NCBI RefSeq assembly: GCF_001955695.1
Contig: NZ_CP019236.1
Span: forward strand, 1,674,001 to 1,738,000
Direction of reading: 5' to 3'
Length of the DNA stretch: 64,000 nucleotides
Origin: Rhodoferax koreense
GTDB taxonomy: Bacteria; Pseudomonadota; Gammaproteobacteria; Burkholderiales; Burkholderiaceae_C
In this document: positions 34,000-42,690 of the stretch, in pieces
How the letters are laid out: each line of letters opens with the position of its first letter
Numbering within the stretch: position 1 is the first letter of the stretch
Position numbers and translations under genes: made by a program
Notes under the pieces: model-generated
Seen by the model: only the letters and a program-made list of their open reading frames with translations
Told to the model about the DNA's origin: nothing
Databases searched by the model: none

Positions 34000-35463
34000 A
34001 TGCCCACCTATGTCATCCAGAAGGATTCGAAAACGGCCGTTCCGTTGACGATCACCCAGGCCCAAGCCGACGCGTACGCGCTGAAGTTTCCGGTCTACCT
34101 CGTGAACGCGGACAACAGCCGGACCTTCTATGCGGGGCCTACCGCGCCGGCGAACATCGCGACGCTGCCGAATCTGGGTGTGAAGAACGCGAGCGAAATC
34201 GCTGACCTGAATGCGCAACTCGCGGCCGGCACGCTGACATATCCGCCTGGCACCTGGCTGACCCTGGCGAGCTCGGGCACGGACGCTGGCACGGTCTACC
34301 GTCTCAAGGGCGTGGGCACGGCAGCCACATTTTCGGTGGAAGGGGGTGGGAGTGGCGGCGGCAGCACCACGGTGGGGACTGATGTCTCGTCGGCCCGGTC
34401 GTTCGCATCGTCGGATTCCGGTTCCATCGTCCCGCTGGTGAATCCCGATTTGGTGATGACAATCCCGCTGGGCCTGGCCGGCGCAACGCTGAATTCGCTG
34501 TTCTCGTGCGTGGTTGCGCTGAATGGCACGCCCGGTTTTACTTTCCCCTCTGGTGTGACGGTCAACGGCGTGGCCGGCCCCTCGACTCTGTACCGTGCCG
34601 CTTCGGCCGGTGTCATGGTGTCGCTGACGCAGATCGCGGCCAACAAGTTCCTGCTGAACGGCGTGGACGCATCGGCCCCGACCGATGCCGACATGACCGC
34701 GTTCAATGCGCGCGTCACGGCCGCAAGCGGTACGACCAGCAGCGGCACGAAGGCTGCGGTGCAGGCTTTCATCACCGGCCTGAAGGCCGATGGCCTGTGG
34801 ACGTTGCTCGATGACATTTGGGTTCCGGTCGGTGACTTCGCGGCCTCGCCGGTCAAGATCAAGAACGCCACGAACGCCATCTTCGTCGGCATCGTGTCGG
34901 GCGACTACGCCGAGAATCTGGGCGTGAAGGGTGATGGCACCACGGCCAAATACGTGCGCCGCCAGTACAACCCGAAGCACATCGGATCGTTCTACCAATA
35001 CTTGCGGACAACGCAGGCAGGCAGCACCACGCTGCGCTGCGGCTTGGGTGTCGCTGAAACGAACCACTTCACGCTCGGCTACAACACCAATGCAGTCGGG
35101 ACGGGTTCGTCCACCAGCATCCGCGGGAAGGCAGGCGGCGCGTTCAGCACCTCCTCACCCGCGGCGTTCAATGGGAATGCAGCTGGCGGATACGGTGTCA
35201 TTCGCCGTTCCAACACGGACGCGGAACTGACGTTCAATGCTACGAGCCTGAACACCAGCGCAACGAGCACAACGGGTGCGGACTGCACGTTGGAAGCCTT
35301 CGAACTGCTGCGCAATGCCAACGGCACGCCGGATCAGGTGCTCGATGCCAACAGCTACACGGGCGGCTCGGCCTATTTCAACACCGGCGTGACCCAGGCG
35401 CAAATGTTCGCCTTCCACGCGCGCATGCAGACGCTGCAGACCGCTCTCAGCCGTAACGTCTAA
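34000..35463 (+). CDS. Probable tail or surface protein (487 aa)
   Basis: A long Ser/Thr/Gly/Ala-rich beta protein. Around residues 108-125 is a Gly/Ser linker (EGGGSGGGSTTVG). The C-terminal domain (LGYNTNAVGTGSSTSIRGKAGG, FELLRNANGTPDQVLDANSY) looks like a trimeric fibre or receptor-binding region. It precedes a glycosidase-like gene by 8 bp, so both may form the host-recognition apparatus. Confidence 0.65.
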   Translation: MPTYVIQKDSKTAVPLTITQAQADAYALKFPVYLVNADNSRTFYAGPTAPANIATLPNLGVKNASEIADLNAQLAAGTLTYPPGTWLTLASSGTDAGTVYRLKGVGTAATFSVEGGGSGGGSTTVGTDVSSARSFASSDSGSIVPLVNPDLVMTIPLGLAGATLNSLFSCVVALNGTPGFTFPSGVTVNGVAGPSTLYRAASAGVMVSLTQIAANKFLLNGVDASAPTDADMTAFNARVTAASGTTSSGTKAAVQAFITGLKADGLWTLLDDIWVPVGDFAASPVKIKNATNAIFVGIVSGDYAENLGVKGDGTTAKYVRRQYNPKHIGSFYQYLRTTQAGSTTLRCGLGVAETNHFTLGYNTNAVGTGSSTSIRGKAGGAFSTSSPAAFNGNAAGGYGVIRRSNTDAELTFNATSLNTSATSTTGADCTLEAFELLRNANGTPDQVLDANSYTGGSAYFNTGVTQAQMFAFHARMQTLQTALSRNV

Positions 35464-35471
35464 GGACCGAC

Positions 35472-36584
35472 ATGCGACACGCTGTTGTTCACTGGAACGG
35501 CCTCTGGCAAGGGGCGAATGGCACGCTGGGCGCCTACGAGAACTCTTACCTTGGCCCCGTGCAGTACGAGCCGCGCCGGCCCTACTTCGCGCAGCGCGTG
35601 GGTGCGACCATTACCGCCAACTGCAACGACCAGGCGGTGATCGACTCCGACCTGCTGATGGCCTCGCTGTGCGGAATTGAGGCGTTTTGGTATCTCATGT
35701 ACCCGAGCGAGCCGAACTTCCTGGCACCAGGCAAGGGAACTGAAGATGCCGTATTCACCGCGGGCATGAATGGCGGCTACAAGGGTTACCTTGTTAGCCC
35801 ACACCGCTCAAAGGTGAAGCACGCTTTCATCATGGAGGGCTATCGCACCTGGTCATCGCCGGCACTGGCTGCGGATTGGGACAGCTATTCCAGCGTGCTG
35901 GCCGCCCGGATGCTGGAGGCCGACTACCACCAGTACAACGGCCGGCCGATCCTGGCGCTGTTCGACGCTGCTTCATTCGTGGCACAGACGGGCGGCGGTG
36001 TGTTGGCAACGGCACAGGCGGCTATTGCTTCGCTGCGCACCAAAGTCCAAGCGTTGGGTGGACAAAATCCCTACATCGTGTCGCTGGACAGCACGTACAC
36101 GAACCTCGGATTCGATGCCTTCAGTGGTTATTTCACGTACTCGAATCAAGGCCAGGTGGCCAAGACCTACGCTGACCTGACGGCCGTCGCCGTGGCACGG
36201 TGGAATGCGCTCAAAGCCAGCGGTAGCCAAATCATCCCTCAGATCACGTCAGGCCTCGACTGGACGCCGCGCGTGGGTTCTGGCAGTCCTTATGTCGGTG
36301 GCGAATCGGTTGCGGGTACAGCCTATGCCATGCCGACCACGGCGCAGTACCTGGCCCATGTGCAGGCGGCGAAAACGTTCATCGAGTCGTTCCCTGGCAA
36401 CTGCGAGAGCGGCATCGGCTTGCACTACGCCTGGAACGAGTTTTCCGAGGGCGGCTGGATCTGCCCGAGCGCGGCCGACAACTACGGTGACCGCATCCGC
36501 GGCATTGCAGCGATGCAGGGTGCGCCAGGCCTGCCGTCCGCGCAGATCAACATGGCGTTTCAGAGCCTGCTGCGCGCGGTGTGA
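35472..36584 (+). CDS. GH99-like glycoside hydrolase domain protein, tail-associated
   Basis: A 370-residue protein resembling GH71/GH99-like barrels: LMASLCGIEAFWYLMYPSEPN, GRPILALFDAASFVAQTGGG, QIIPQITSGLDWTPRVGSG, and the signature LHYAWNEFSEGGWICPS with the putative acid residues in NEFSEGG. Related domains act on mannose-containing or surface polysaccharides. In a podovirus tail region it could be a depolymerase that opens the capsule or O-antigen. The substrate is not predictable from sequence. Confidence 0.7.
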   Translation: MRHAVVHWNGLWQGANGTLGAYENSYLGPVQYEPRRPYFAQRVGATITANCNDQAVIDSDLLMASLCGIEAFWYLMYPSEPNFLAPGKGTEDAVFTAGMNGGYKGYLVSPHRSKVKHAFIMEGYRTWSSPALAADWDSYSSVLAARMLEADYHQYNGRPILALFDAASFVAQTGGGVLATAQAAIASLRTKVQALGGQNPYIVSLDSTYTNLGFDAFSGYFTYSNQGQVAKTYADLTAVAVARWNALKASGSQIIPQITSGLDWTPRVGSGSPYVGGESVAGTAYAMPTTAQYLAHVQAAKTFIESFPGNCESGIGLHYAWNEFSEGGWICPSAADNYGDRIRGIAAMQGAPGLPSAQINMAFQSLLRAV

Positions 36585-36601
36585 ACCCCCCTTTGCCGGG
36601 G
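36585..36601 (+). repeat. 17-bp direct repeat flanking moron, left copy
   Basis: ACCCCCCTTTGCCGGGG follows the stop of the glycosidase-like gene and recurs exactly at 39349-39365. The two copies bracket 2.75 kb that holds the O-acetyltransferase gene. Each can fold as a CCCC/GGGG hairpin, so a terminator role is the alternative. Confidence 0.7.
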
Positions 36602-36672
36602 CACCTCATCGCCGTTGGCGTCGTTTGATGCGCTCGGCGGTCGTCTTCTGGGAATGACCCGTTGCCGATCGA

Positions 36673-36906
36673 TTGACGGTTACGCCAGGTGGGACGTTCG
36701 ATCATTTGGAAGTCGTGTTTGCGACGAATCCGACCCAGGCAACCTTCGGCATCAGTGTGGACGTTGGTTCAACCATCGTATCGGGCGGGATCATTGCCGA
36801 CAACGCCGCGATCGGTGTGGGCCGGACAGTGCTAACGGTGCCTGCGGGCTGGCATCTGAATGCCAGCGGCGTGCCTATCCGGCCGCATCGTTTGTGGGTC
36901 GGCTGA
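36673..36906 (+). CDS. Hypothetical small beta protein (77 aa)
   Basis: The only start in this frame is TTG at 36673. The translation (GGTFDHLEVVFATNPTQATFGISVDVGSTIVSGGIIADNAAIG) is convincingly protein-like and beta-rich. It could be a small tail protein or a remnant of a longer one. There is no good ribosome-binding site. Confidence 0.4.
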   Translation: MTVTPGGTFDHLEVVFATNPTQATFGISVDVGSTIVSGGIIADNAAIGVGRTVLTVPAGWHLNASGVPIRPHRLWVG

Positions 36907-36928
36907 TGGCGCCGCTGACCTGAGTTGG

Positions 36929-37057
36929 CTAGCGGCGGTCCTCATCCTCGACCACCCGATCCTCTGGCGGCAGCTTGTAATACGAGCGCGCCAGAGAGTA
37001 GATGCCAACGATGATTGCGGCATAACCTAGGGCGGCGAGGGTGAGGATGGGGTCCAT
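36929..37057 (-). CDS. Tiny membrane protein (42 aa)
   Basis: The ATG at 37057 follows AAAGG at seven bases. The protein is a single TM helix (ILTLAALGYAAIIVGIYSLA) plus a charged tail (YYKLPPEDRVVEDEDRR). It lies on the same strand as the O-acetyltransferase gene, downstream of it. Confidence 0.5.
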   Translation of the reverse strand: MDPILTLAALGYAAIIVGIYSLARSYYKLPPEDRVVEDEDRR

Positions 37058-37247
37058 TTGTTTGCCTTTCGAGCAAATGCAAATGTAACCTGTCGCACGA
37101 ATCAGGCAACTCCTGCGCAAAGCACTCCTTCGTCCGTCAGATTTCGGGTATGAAGCAGGGTGCATGAGGACTGTTCGCCGCAATGCAGAGTGAGCCAGGT
37201 GGGTCGGTCACGATGGTTATGCCAACCTGCTGATGGCTATGTCCTGG

Positions 37248-39248
37248 CTACGGGCGACCGGATGCAACAGCGGAAGAATTCGGGAATTGTGGCTCGCGTA
37301 AGCTCCGGATGACCAGTTTATAAGCTTGAGTTTTTGCAAAGAATTCAGCCGATGTCCTCGCGCCAAAGATGCTTATATGCGCGCCGTCGAAGCTTAGAGG
37401 CAATACTGTCCCATCAAGAAGATTGGTTCCGCTCTTTGGGAAGACCTCCTCTTGATCCAAATAAATCACGTTTTTGTATTTGGAAGCAATATTTTTTATT
37501 GCTAGGTTTGCTTCTGTAATGGCGTGATTTTCTTTCATTGTGTATTTTTCTATATTGAAATCTACGCCATTTGCTAGATTGCGTGCAAACTTTAACCCAA
37601 GATTTGCATCATATCGCGGTGGAGAGGGCATGATGACCACGGTTGCGGAATGAGTGGATGCGAAGGAAACGGCTTCCTCAAAACCTGCCAGCTGCTTATT
37701 TCTAAGCGTTTCAATCCAGTTGCCTCCCATTACCACCATGTCATAATCTTTAACGCTTTCTCGAAAGTATTTACGATTAATTAAGCATTGTTCGAAGGCG
37801 CGGCCCGGTGTGGGGCCTACGAAATCTGCATTTAACGCCGGCGCACACCAATTTGTGGTGACCGCATTAACGTCGAAGTTCTCTTTGCGTCCTATCTGGT
37901 CCCAAAATGGTTCGTTGTGTCCGGCAAATGAGTCGCCGAATAACAGGACTTTCGCGGCTGCGCCCTTGGCGCCGAGATGACAAGTGAGTCCGTTTGCGCC
38001 GACTGACAGCGCTGGATTTGTGTCCACTGAGTAGAAACACCAGCCGTTGGAAGATAAAGGCAGCTGAGTTTCCCCTATGATTTTCTGATAGCGCTCACTC
38101 ATATGGGTTGGAATACCGTTGCCAAGCTTGATGGCGATACCCGCAGCAGCCAACACCACAACAGGTGCACCGATTGTTCCCCAACCTTTGACCGGCGTCA
38201 TGAGGCGCAAAGATCTCGCAGTTGGCTGCTCTACAAATCGGTAGGAAAGCCAGCCCAGCACTGCGGTCGCCACGAGGCCACAGGACACTGCCAATGCGTT
38301 TTTGCTGGAGTCAGCGTAGAAAAGTCCGACGACAAGCGGCCAGTGCCACAAATATATGGAATAAGAGCACTTCCCCAACCATTGCGCAATCCGTGTGCCT
38401 GTCCAGGCAGAGCGTGCATTATTTGCAACGAGAACTAGCGCCGCACCTAAAGTAGGGATTAGGGCCCGCCAACTTGGCCACACCGTTTGGGTAGTAAAAA
38501 TACCTATCGACAATATTAGTAACAGGAAGCCTGTCGCCTCGACAGTAAGTTGAGTACGACGTGAGCGCTGCAAATCCATCGGTGCTAAAAAGACAAGTCC
38601 TCCAACCAGCATTTGCCACGCCCTGGTTGGTAATAGATAGAAGGCAAAGCTCGGATTTAATTCTGATGCAGATATCGACGCTGCCAGGGAAATGAAAATA
38701 GCTAGTACGACCGCTATCCTTGCGTTTTTTCTACCAGGTGCGACCTTCCACAGTAAGGCCAATAATATGGGTAGAACAAGGTAGAATTGCCATTCTACGG
38801 ACAGAGACCATGTATGCAGCAACCATTTGTAATGTGCATCAATATTAAAGTAGTCTATTTCAATAAAATAAATGATGTTGCTGAAAAAACCTAGTGCGCT
38901 GACGGCGTGTTTAGAAAGTAAGGCGTATTCAACCGGTGGCAAGAAGAACCAGCCTACGGCCATCAACGCAGAGCACAGCGTAAGCAGCGCTGGAATAATT
39001 CGGATAGCGCGCGCGAGATAGAATTTCCAGATGTCGAAAGATGTGTCCTCGACTTGCCTTTCGAGGCCTTTGATAATGATTCCGGTCATCAAGTATCCGG
39101 AAATTACAAAAAAGACGTCTACGCCAGCAAATCCGCCGCTGAATCCTGGAACAGCGAAGTGGTATAGGACCACTGCGGCAACCGCCCAGGCGCGCAGCCC
39201 ATTGATGTCGGCACGAAATTCTGTTGGACCGGCAGGCCTCGGTTGCAT
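37248..39248 (-). CDS. Acyltransferase-3/SGNH O-acetyltransferase (lysogenic conversion)
   Basis: A 666-residue OafA-type enzyme. The membrane acyltransferase-3 domain (about residues 10-350, ten or so helices) starts RADINGLRAWAVAAVVLYHF and includes GGFAGVDVFFVISGYL and YSIYLWHWPLVV. The C-terminal SGNH domain has LLFGDSFAGH (catalytic Ser) and a late DGAHIS histidine motif. Such enzymes acetylate O-antigen or other surface sugars and alter phage receptors. The gene is visibly AT-richer than its surroundings and opposes the late genes, the hallmarks of a moron. Confidence 0.92.
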   Translation of the reverse strand: MQPRPAGPTEFRADINGLRAWAVAAVVLYHFAVPGFSGGFAGVDVFFVISGYLMTGIIIKGLERQVEDTSFDIWKFYLARAIRIIPALLTLCSALMAVGWFFLPPVEYALLSKHAVSALGFFSNIIYFIEIDYFNIDAHYKWLLHTWSLSVEWQFYLVLPILLALLWKVAPGRKNARIAVVLAIFISLAASISASELNPSFAFYLLPTRAWQMLVGGLVFLAPMDLQRSRRTQLTVEATGFLLLILSIGIFTTQTVWPSWRALIPTLGAALVLVANNARSAWTGTRIAQWLGKCSYSIYLWHWPLVVGLFYADSSKNALAVSCGLVATAVLGWLSYRFVEQPTARSLRLMTPVKGWGTIGAPVVVLAAAGIAIKLGNGIPTHMSERYQKIIGETQLPLSSNGWCFYSVDTNPALSVGANGLTCHLGAKGAAAKVLLFGDSFAGHNEPFWDQIGRKENFDVNAVTTNWCAPALNADFVGPTPGRAFEQCLINRKYFRESVKDYDMVVMGGNWIETLRNKQLAGFEEAVSFASTHSATVVIMPSPPRYDANLGLKFARNLANGVDFNIEKYTMKENHAITEANLAIKNIASKYKNVIYLDQEEVFPKSGTNLLDGTVLPLSFDGAHISIFGARTSAEFFAKTQAYKLVIRSLREPQFPNSSAVASGRP

Positions 39249-39348
39249 ACTAACTTTCGAGTGATCGTTAGCTTGTTATTACATCAGGTTTTTGTGCACT
39301 GCAACATGTAAGTAAGCACCTTTCGACCACGCGATCACGACAGATCCC

Positions 39349-39365
39349 ACCCCCCTTTGCCGGGG
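39349..39365 (+). repeat. 17-bp direct repeat flanking moron, right copy
   Basis: An exact second copy of the repeat at 36585-36601, located 54 bp before the next late gene. It lies upstream of the acetyltransferase promoter region (39249-39348). Confidence 0.7.
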
Positions 39366-39419
39366 GATAGGACCGCGCGAGGTGGCTGATACGATGTCGG
39401 CCTCTCAAGCGGGAACCGC

Positions 39420-39716
39420 ATGACAGCCTTTGATTTCAATAAGTGCTATCTCGACCAAGCCGAGATGGCAGTCTTCGACGCCATCGACGGCGGGGCCGCG
39501 TCTAAGTTCGGACGACAGGTTCGGGCTGTGGAGCTCTCAAATGCAGAGTACGACCGTCGATACAGGCGCATGGCGCAATCGCGGAACATGAAGGCGCCAC
39601 CCAGCCACCTTCGTATATTCCCGGGGTATTTGGTTGTGCGCCGGCTTGATTGTCCAGATCAGTACGAAACCTGGATGCCAGAAGGTGCCTTTAACGAGTG
39701 CTACCGCCCTAGTTAG
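39420..39716 (+). CDS. Hypothetical phage protein (98 aa)
   Basis: It reads MTAFDFNKCYLDQAEMAVFDAIDGGAASKFGRQVRAVELSNAEYDRRYRRM, and later GYLVVRRLDCPDQYETWMPEGAFNECY. The last part looks like a common small phage protein domain ('YETWMP...F'). It is alone between the moron and the tail genes. The function is unknown. Confidence 0.65.
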   Translation: MTAFDFNKCYLDQAEMAVFDAIDGGAASKFGRQVRAVELSNAEYDRRYRRMAQSRNMKAPPSHLRIFPGYLVVRRLDCPDQYETWMPEGAFNECYRPS

Positions 39717-39778
39717 AGCGGGCGCGATCCCCACCCACTGCCGGTGAGGATGGGGTTGAGGACCATTGCCCGTGCCAA

Positions 39779-39795
39779 CGTGGAAAAAAAGTAGC
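39779..39795 (+). promoter_or_regulatory. Putative phage late promoter motif, copy 3
   Basis: CGTGGAAAAAAAGTAGC starts exactly 40 bp before the ATG at 39819. A downstream block CGATAGTCGG lies at 39806-39815. It would drive the adaptor and ejection genes. Confidence 0.6.
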
Positions 39796-39818
39796 GCCAT
39801 CCGCCCGATAGTCGGCCG

Positions 39819-40481
39819 ATGGCCTACCGCACGCTCGAAACCCTTCGCACGACACTGCTAGCCCGGCTGGGGATGGCCGGCATGGGCGCCTCGGGCGGCG
39901 CGAACCTGGCGCTGATCGATTCCTTCCTAGCCAATGGCCAGGCCCAGTTGTACCGGATGCAGGACTGGAAACACCTGATCGCCTACGAGGACAAGACCCT
40001 CGGCGAGCAGCAAAACGAGATCGATTACCCCGATGCCTGCGCCCGGGATCAACGGGTATTGCGGGTGGAGACGAAGTATTCCGGTCAGTGGCTGCAGCTT
40101 CGCGAAGGCATCACCACCACGATGTGGTCCACCATGGAGACGCTTTCCTCCCCGGTGCGCTACGAGCGATATGCACAGATCCTGATCTACCCGCGCGCCA
40201 ACCAGCAATACACCATCCGCATCTGGTACGTGGCCGATCTGGGTCGATTCTCTGAAGCTGGCGACGCGTGCACCCTCGAGGATGAAATGGTGCTGCTGCA
40301 CGCCCTCGCCAACGCCAAGGCGCACTACCGGCAGCCGGACGCGCCGACCTACCAGGGGCAGCTGAACACGCTGCTGGCCTCGATCCGCGGCCAGTCCTTC
40401 GGCTCGAACGGCGTCTACCGGCGCGATACCATGCCGCCGCAGCTGCGCAAGCCCGCGGTGGTCGGTCGGGACGTGCCCTGA
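39819..40481 (+). CDS. Head-tail adaptor (P22 gp4-like position)
   Basis: A 220-residue helical protein: TLETLRTTLLARLGMAGMGASGGANLALIDSFLANGQAQLYRM, then KTLGEQQNEIDYPDACARDQRVLRVETKYSGQWL and a helical ring-like end. This is the adaptor fold order of podoviruses: DNA-exit ring subunits that extend the portal. The stop and the next start share a base. Confidence 0.75.
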   Translation: MAYRTLETLRTTLLARLGMAGMGASGGANLALIDSFLANGQAQLYRMQDWKHLIAYEDKTLGEQQNEIDYPDACARDQRVLRVETKYSGQWLQLREGITTTMWSTMETLSSPVRYERYAQILIYPRANQQYTIRIWYVADLGRFSEAGDACTLEDEMVLLHALANAKAHYRQPDAPTYQGQLNTLLASIRGQSFGSNGVYRRDTMPPQLRKPAVVGRDVP

Positions 40482-41908
40482 TGCCTGCCATCACGTACAA
40501 CGAGTTCTCCGGCGGCCTGGATCGCCGACTGTCGATCAACAGCCAGGATGCGAACAAGCTCTGGAGCCTGCGCAATGCCTACGTCACGCTCGGCAAGCGC
40601 CTGAACAAGCGTCCGGGGCTGCGCAAGGTCACTGCCGGCTTGGCCGGATCCTTCGGCCTCGAGTCGGTGAGCGGTGCGCTGAAGGTGTTTTGCGACGCCC
40701 CCTCTGGCTTTGCGCCGCCGGTTGTTGCAGGCCTGCCGATCGATCGCGTGAGCCTGAATGTCCCGCCTGCAGGTTCCACGCTGGACCGCATCTACTACGC
40801 CGACCTTTTCCAGGGGTTCATCTACGTGGTGGCGCGCTACGCCTCGGGCTACACCCGTCACCATTACGTCGACGGGGCCACCACTTACATCTCCGACGCC
40901 AACTGCCCGCACACCATCGGCGTGACCAAGGCCGCGAGCCGGATCTTCGCGCCTTCTGCGGAGAATGTGCGCTACTCGGCCGCCGGTGCCGCGCGCGATT
41001 GGACAACGGCCTCCGATGCCGGCTTCCTGCCCGCGGGCCTTCAGCAGGACACCAAGGGCCTGGTGAAAGCCTGCGGCACCTTCCAGGATAGCCTGGTGGT
41101 GTTCTTCGACGACAGCGCGCAGATCTGGGCCGTGGCCACCGACCCCGCGGCGAACGCCATCAGCAAGCGGCTGTACGGCATCGGCACGCAGGCGCCGCTC
41201 TCACTGGCGTCCTTCTTCAGCGACCTGGTGTTCCTGTCGCCCTTCGGTTTTCGCTCTATGACCGTGCAGGCCGTGAGCAATCGGATCGATGATTCCGATG
41301 TTGGTGTGCCGATCGATCCCCTGGTGAAGCCGGACATTGCCACCGTGGCCGCGACAGCCGATCCTGAAGAGATCATGGGCGTATGGATCGCCGAGTTCGG
41401 GCAGTACTGGGCGGTGATGGACATGGGGAGCTATTCCAAGGTGTGGGTGTACACCTTCTCGCGCAGCAGCAAGATCGCCTGCTGGTCCGAGTACATCTAC
41501 CCGATCGAGATCAAGGCCATCGCGACACTGGCCGGCAAGGTCTATCTGCGCAGCGTCGATGCCCTATACGAAGCCGACCCACTGAAGTTCACCGATGACG
41601 GGCAACTGATCGACATCGAAGTCCAGATGGCTTTTCAGGATGCCAAAAGCCCGGGCGTCAGCAAGCAGTTCTATGGGGCCGATTTCGTGACCGAAGGAAC
41701 ACCGTCGGTGTCCTACAAGTTCGATCCACGGGACACCGGCAAGGAATCGATTCCGATGGTGATTCCTGGCGACACGCGGCCGGGTGACATCCTGCCGGTG
41801 GAGATCATGGCGCCGGCGCTGGCCCCGGTGTTTCGGCACTCGAAGGACGAGGCCATGACGATTGACGCGCTCACGCTTTTTTACAACACCCTAGGCCTCA
41901 ACGGCTGA
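40481..41908 (+). CDS. Packaged-DNA stabilisation or tail protein (P22 gp10-like)
   Basis: 475 residues, against 472 for P22 gp10. It begins MPAITYNEFSGGLDRRLSINSQDANKLWSLRNAYVTLGKRLNKRPGL, a typical opening for this virion family, and continues as a beta-propeller-like repeat protein (FSDLVFLSPFGFRSMTV, GVWIAEFGQYWAVMDMG). It probably caps the adaptor and keeps DNA inside the head. Confidence 0.8.
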   Translation: MPAITYNEFSGGLDRRLSINSQDANKLWSLRNAYVTLGKRLNKRPGLRKVTAGLAGSFGLESVSGALKVFCDAPSGFAPPVVAGLPIDRVSLNVPPAGSTLDRIYYADLFQGFIYVVARYASGYTRHHYVDGATTYISDANCPHTIGVTKAASRIFAPSAENVRYSAAGAARDWTTASDAGFLPAGLQQDTKGLVKACGTFQDSLVVFFDDSAQIWAVATDPAANAISKRLYGIGTQAPLSLASFFSDLVFLSPFGFRSMTVQAVSNRIDDSDVGVPIDPLVKPDIATVAATADPEEIMGVWIAEFGQYWAVMDMGSYSKVWVYTFSRSSKIACWSEYIYPIEIKAIATLAGKVYLRSVDALYEADPLKFTDDGQLIDIEVQMAFQDAKSPGVSKQFYGADFVTEGTPSVSYKFDPRDTGKESIPMVIPGDTRPGDILPVEIMAPALAPVFRHSKDEAMTIDALTLFYNTLGLNG

Positions 41909-42375
41909 TGGATGAATTCCGCACGCTCACGCTCTCGGCCGCCGTCTACGTCGCGCACCATATGCGCGAGATGGACCGGGAATGCTTGCGCGCCGTCAGC
42001 ACGATCACCGACCCCGAAGTCTTCGGCCTGAACCGCTGGCAAACCGACGGCGCGGCCTGGGCCCTTTTCGACACGTTCAACGAACCGGTGGCGATCGGCG
42101 GCATCAGTCAGCACGTCCCCTGGTGCGGCACCGCGTGGATGGTGGCCACCGACGCCATGCAACCCGCATCGTGGAAAAAACTCATCCGGCACAGCCGTAA
42201 AGTCTTCCGCAACGCTGCGAAGTCCATCCCGCGCATCGAGGCGCAAGTCCTTGCGGGCTGGGCCGAGGCCGATGTGTTCGCGCGCAGCCTGAATTTCGAG
42301 CTTGAGGGCGTCCGCCGACGCGCCGGCAGAGACGGCCAGGACATTCTTACTTTCGTTTATCAGGGGTCGCCATGA
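41908..42375 (+). CDS. GNAT-like phage virion protein (155 aa)
   Basis: The shape is that of the GNAT-fold proteins found in podovirus tail modules (T7 gp13-type): MDEFRTLTLSAAVYVAHHMREMDRECLRAV, VAIGGISQHVPWCGTAWMVATDAM, AEADVFARSLNFELEGVRRR. Such proteins may have lost catalysis and serve in assembly. A CGTGGAAAAAAC copy (42170) lies in the gene. Confidence 0.65.
   Translation: MDEFRTLTLSAAVYVAHHMREMDRECLRAVSTITDPEVFGLNRWQTDGAAWALFDTFNEPVAIGGISQHVPWCGTAWMVATDAMQPASWKKLIRHSRKVFRNAAKSIPRIEAQVLAGWAEADVFARSLNFELEGVRRRAGRDGQDILTFVYQGSP
42170..42181 (+). promoter_or_regulatory. CGTGGAAAAAAC motif, intragenic copy 4
   Basis: The 12-mer lies in the GNAT-like gene (codons for SWKK), 202 bp before the next start. 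It lacks the GTA extension. Its function is uncertain, but it shares the strand and region of the other copies. Confidence 0.35.
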
Positions 42376-42689
42376 ACATCACGCAGATCACCGCCGAGGC
42401 CTTGACCGGCGGGCAGTCCACATCCATCGTCAACGCCGCCGGCACATCCGCGCAGTCGCCCGTGGTGGTGCGACCCGCAAACCATCCCGCCGGCGTGCCG
42501 GTGAAGGTGCTGGTGACCCCGGACAACACCTGCTTCGGTCGCAAGGGCACGAACCCGACCGCGCTGAACGACGGCACCGACCAGGTGTTCGTGGCGAACA
42601 CGCCTTATCGCATCGAGTTGATGGAAGGTGAGCGCATGGCGTTCATCTCCACCGCGGGTGGCACGGTCAAATGGACTCCGGGAGCTTGA
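42372..42689 (+). CDS. Hypothetical small virion protein (105 aa)
   Basis: A beta-rich sequence (VVRPANHPAGVPVKVLVTPDNTCFGRKGTN, RIELMEGERMAFISTAGGTVKWTP). It overlaps the preceding gene by ATGA. It could be a small tail or head-decoration protein. Confidence 0.7.
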   Translation: MNITQITAEALTGGQSTSIVNAAGTSAQSPVVVRPANHPAGVPVKVLVTPDNTCFGRKGTNPTALNDGTDQVFVANTPYRIELMEGERMAFISTAGGTVKWTPGA

Positions 42690-42690
42690 C

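Noticed and set aside
34000-36906. Diversity-generating retroelement as in Bordetella phage BPP-1
   Set aside because: No reverse transcriptase gene and no template/variable repeat pair were seen in the tail region.
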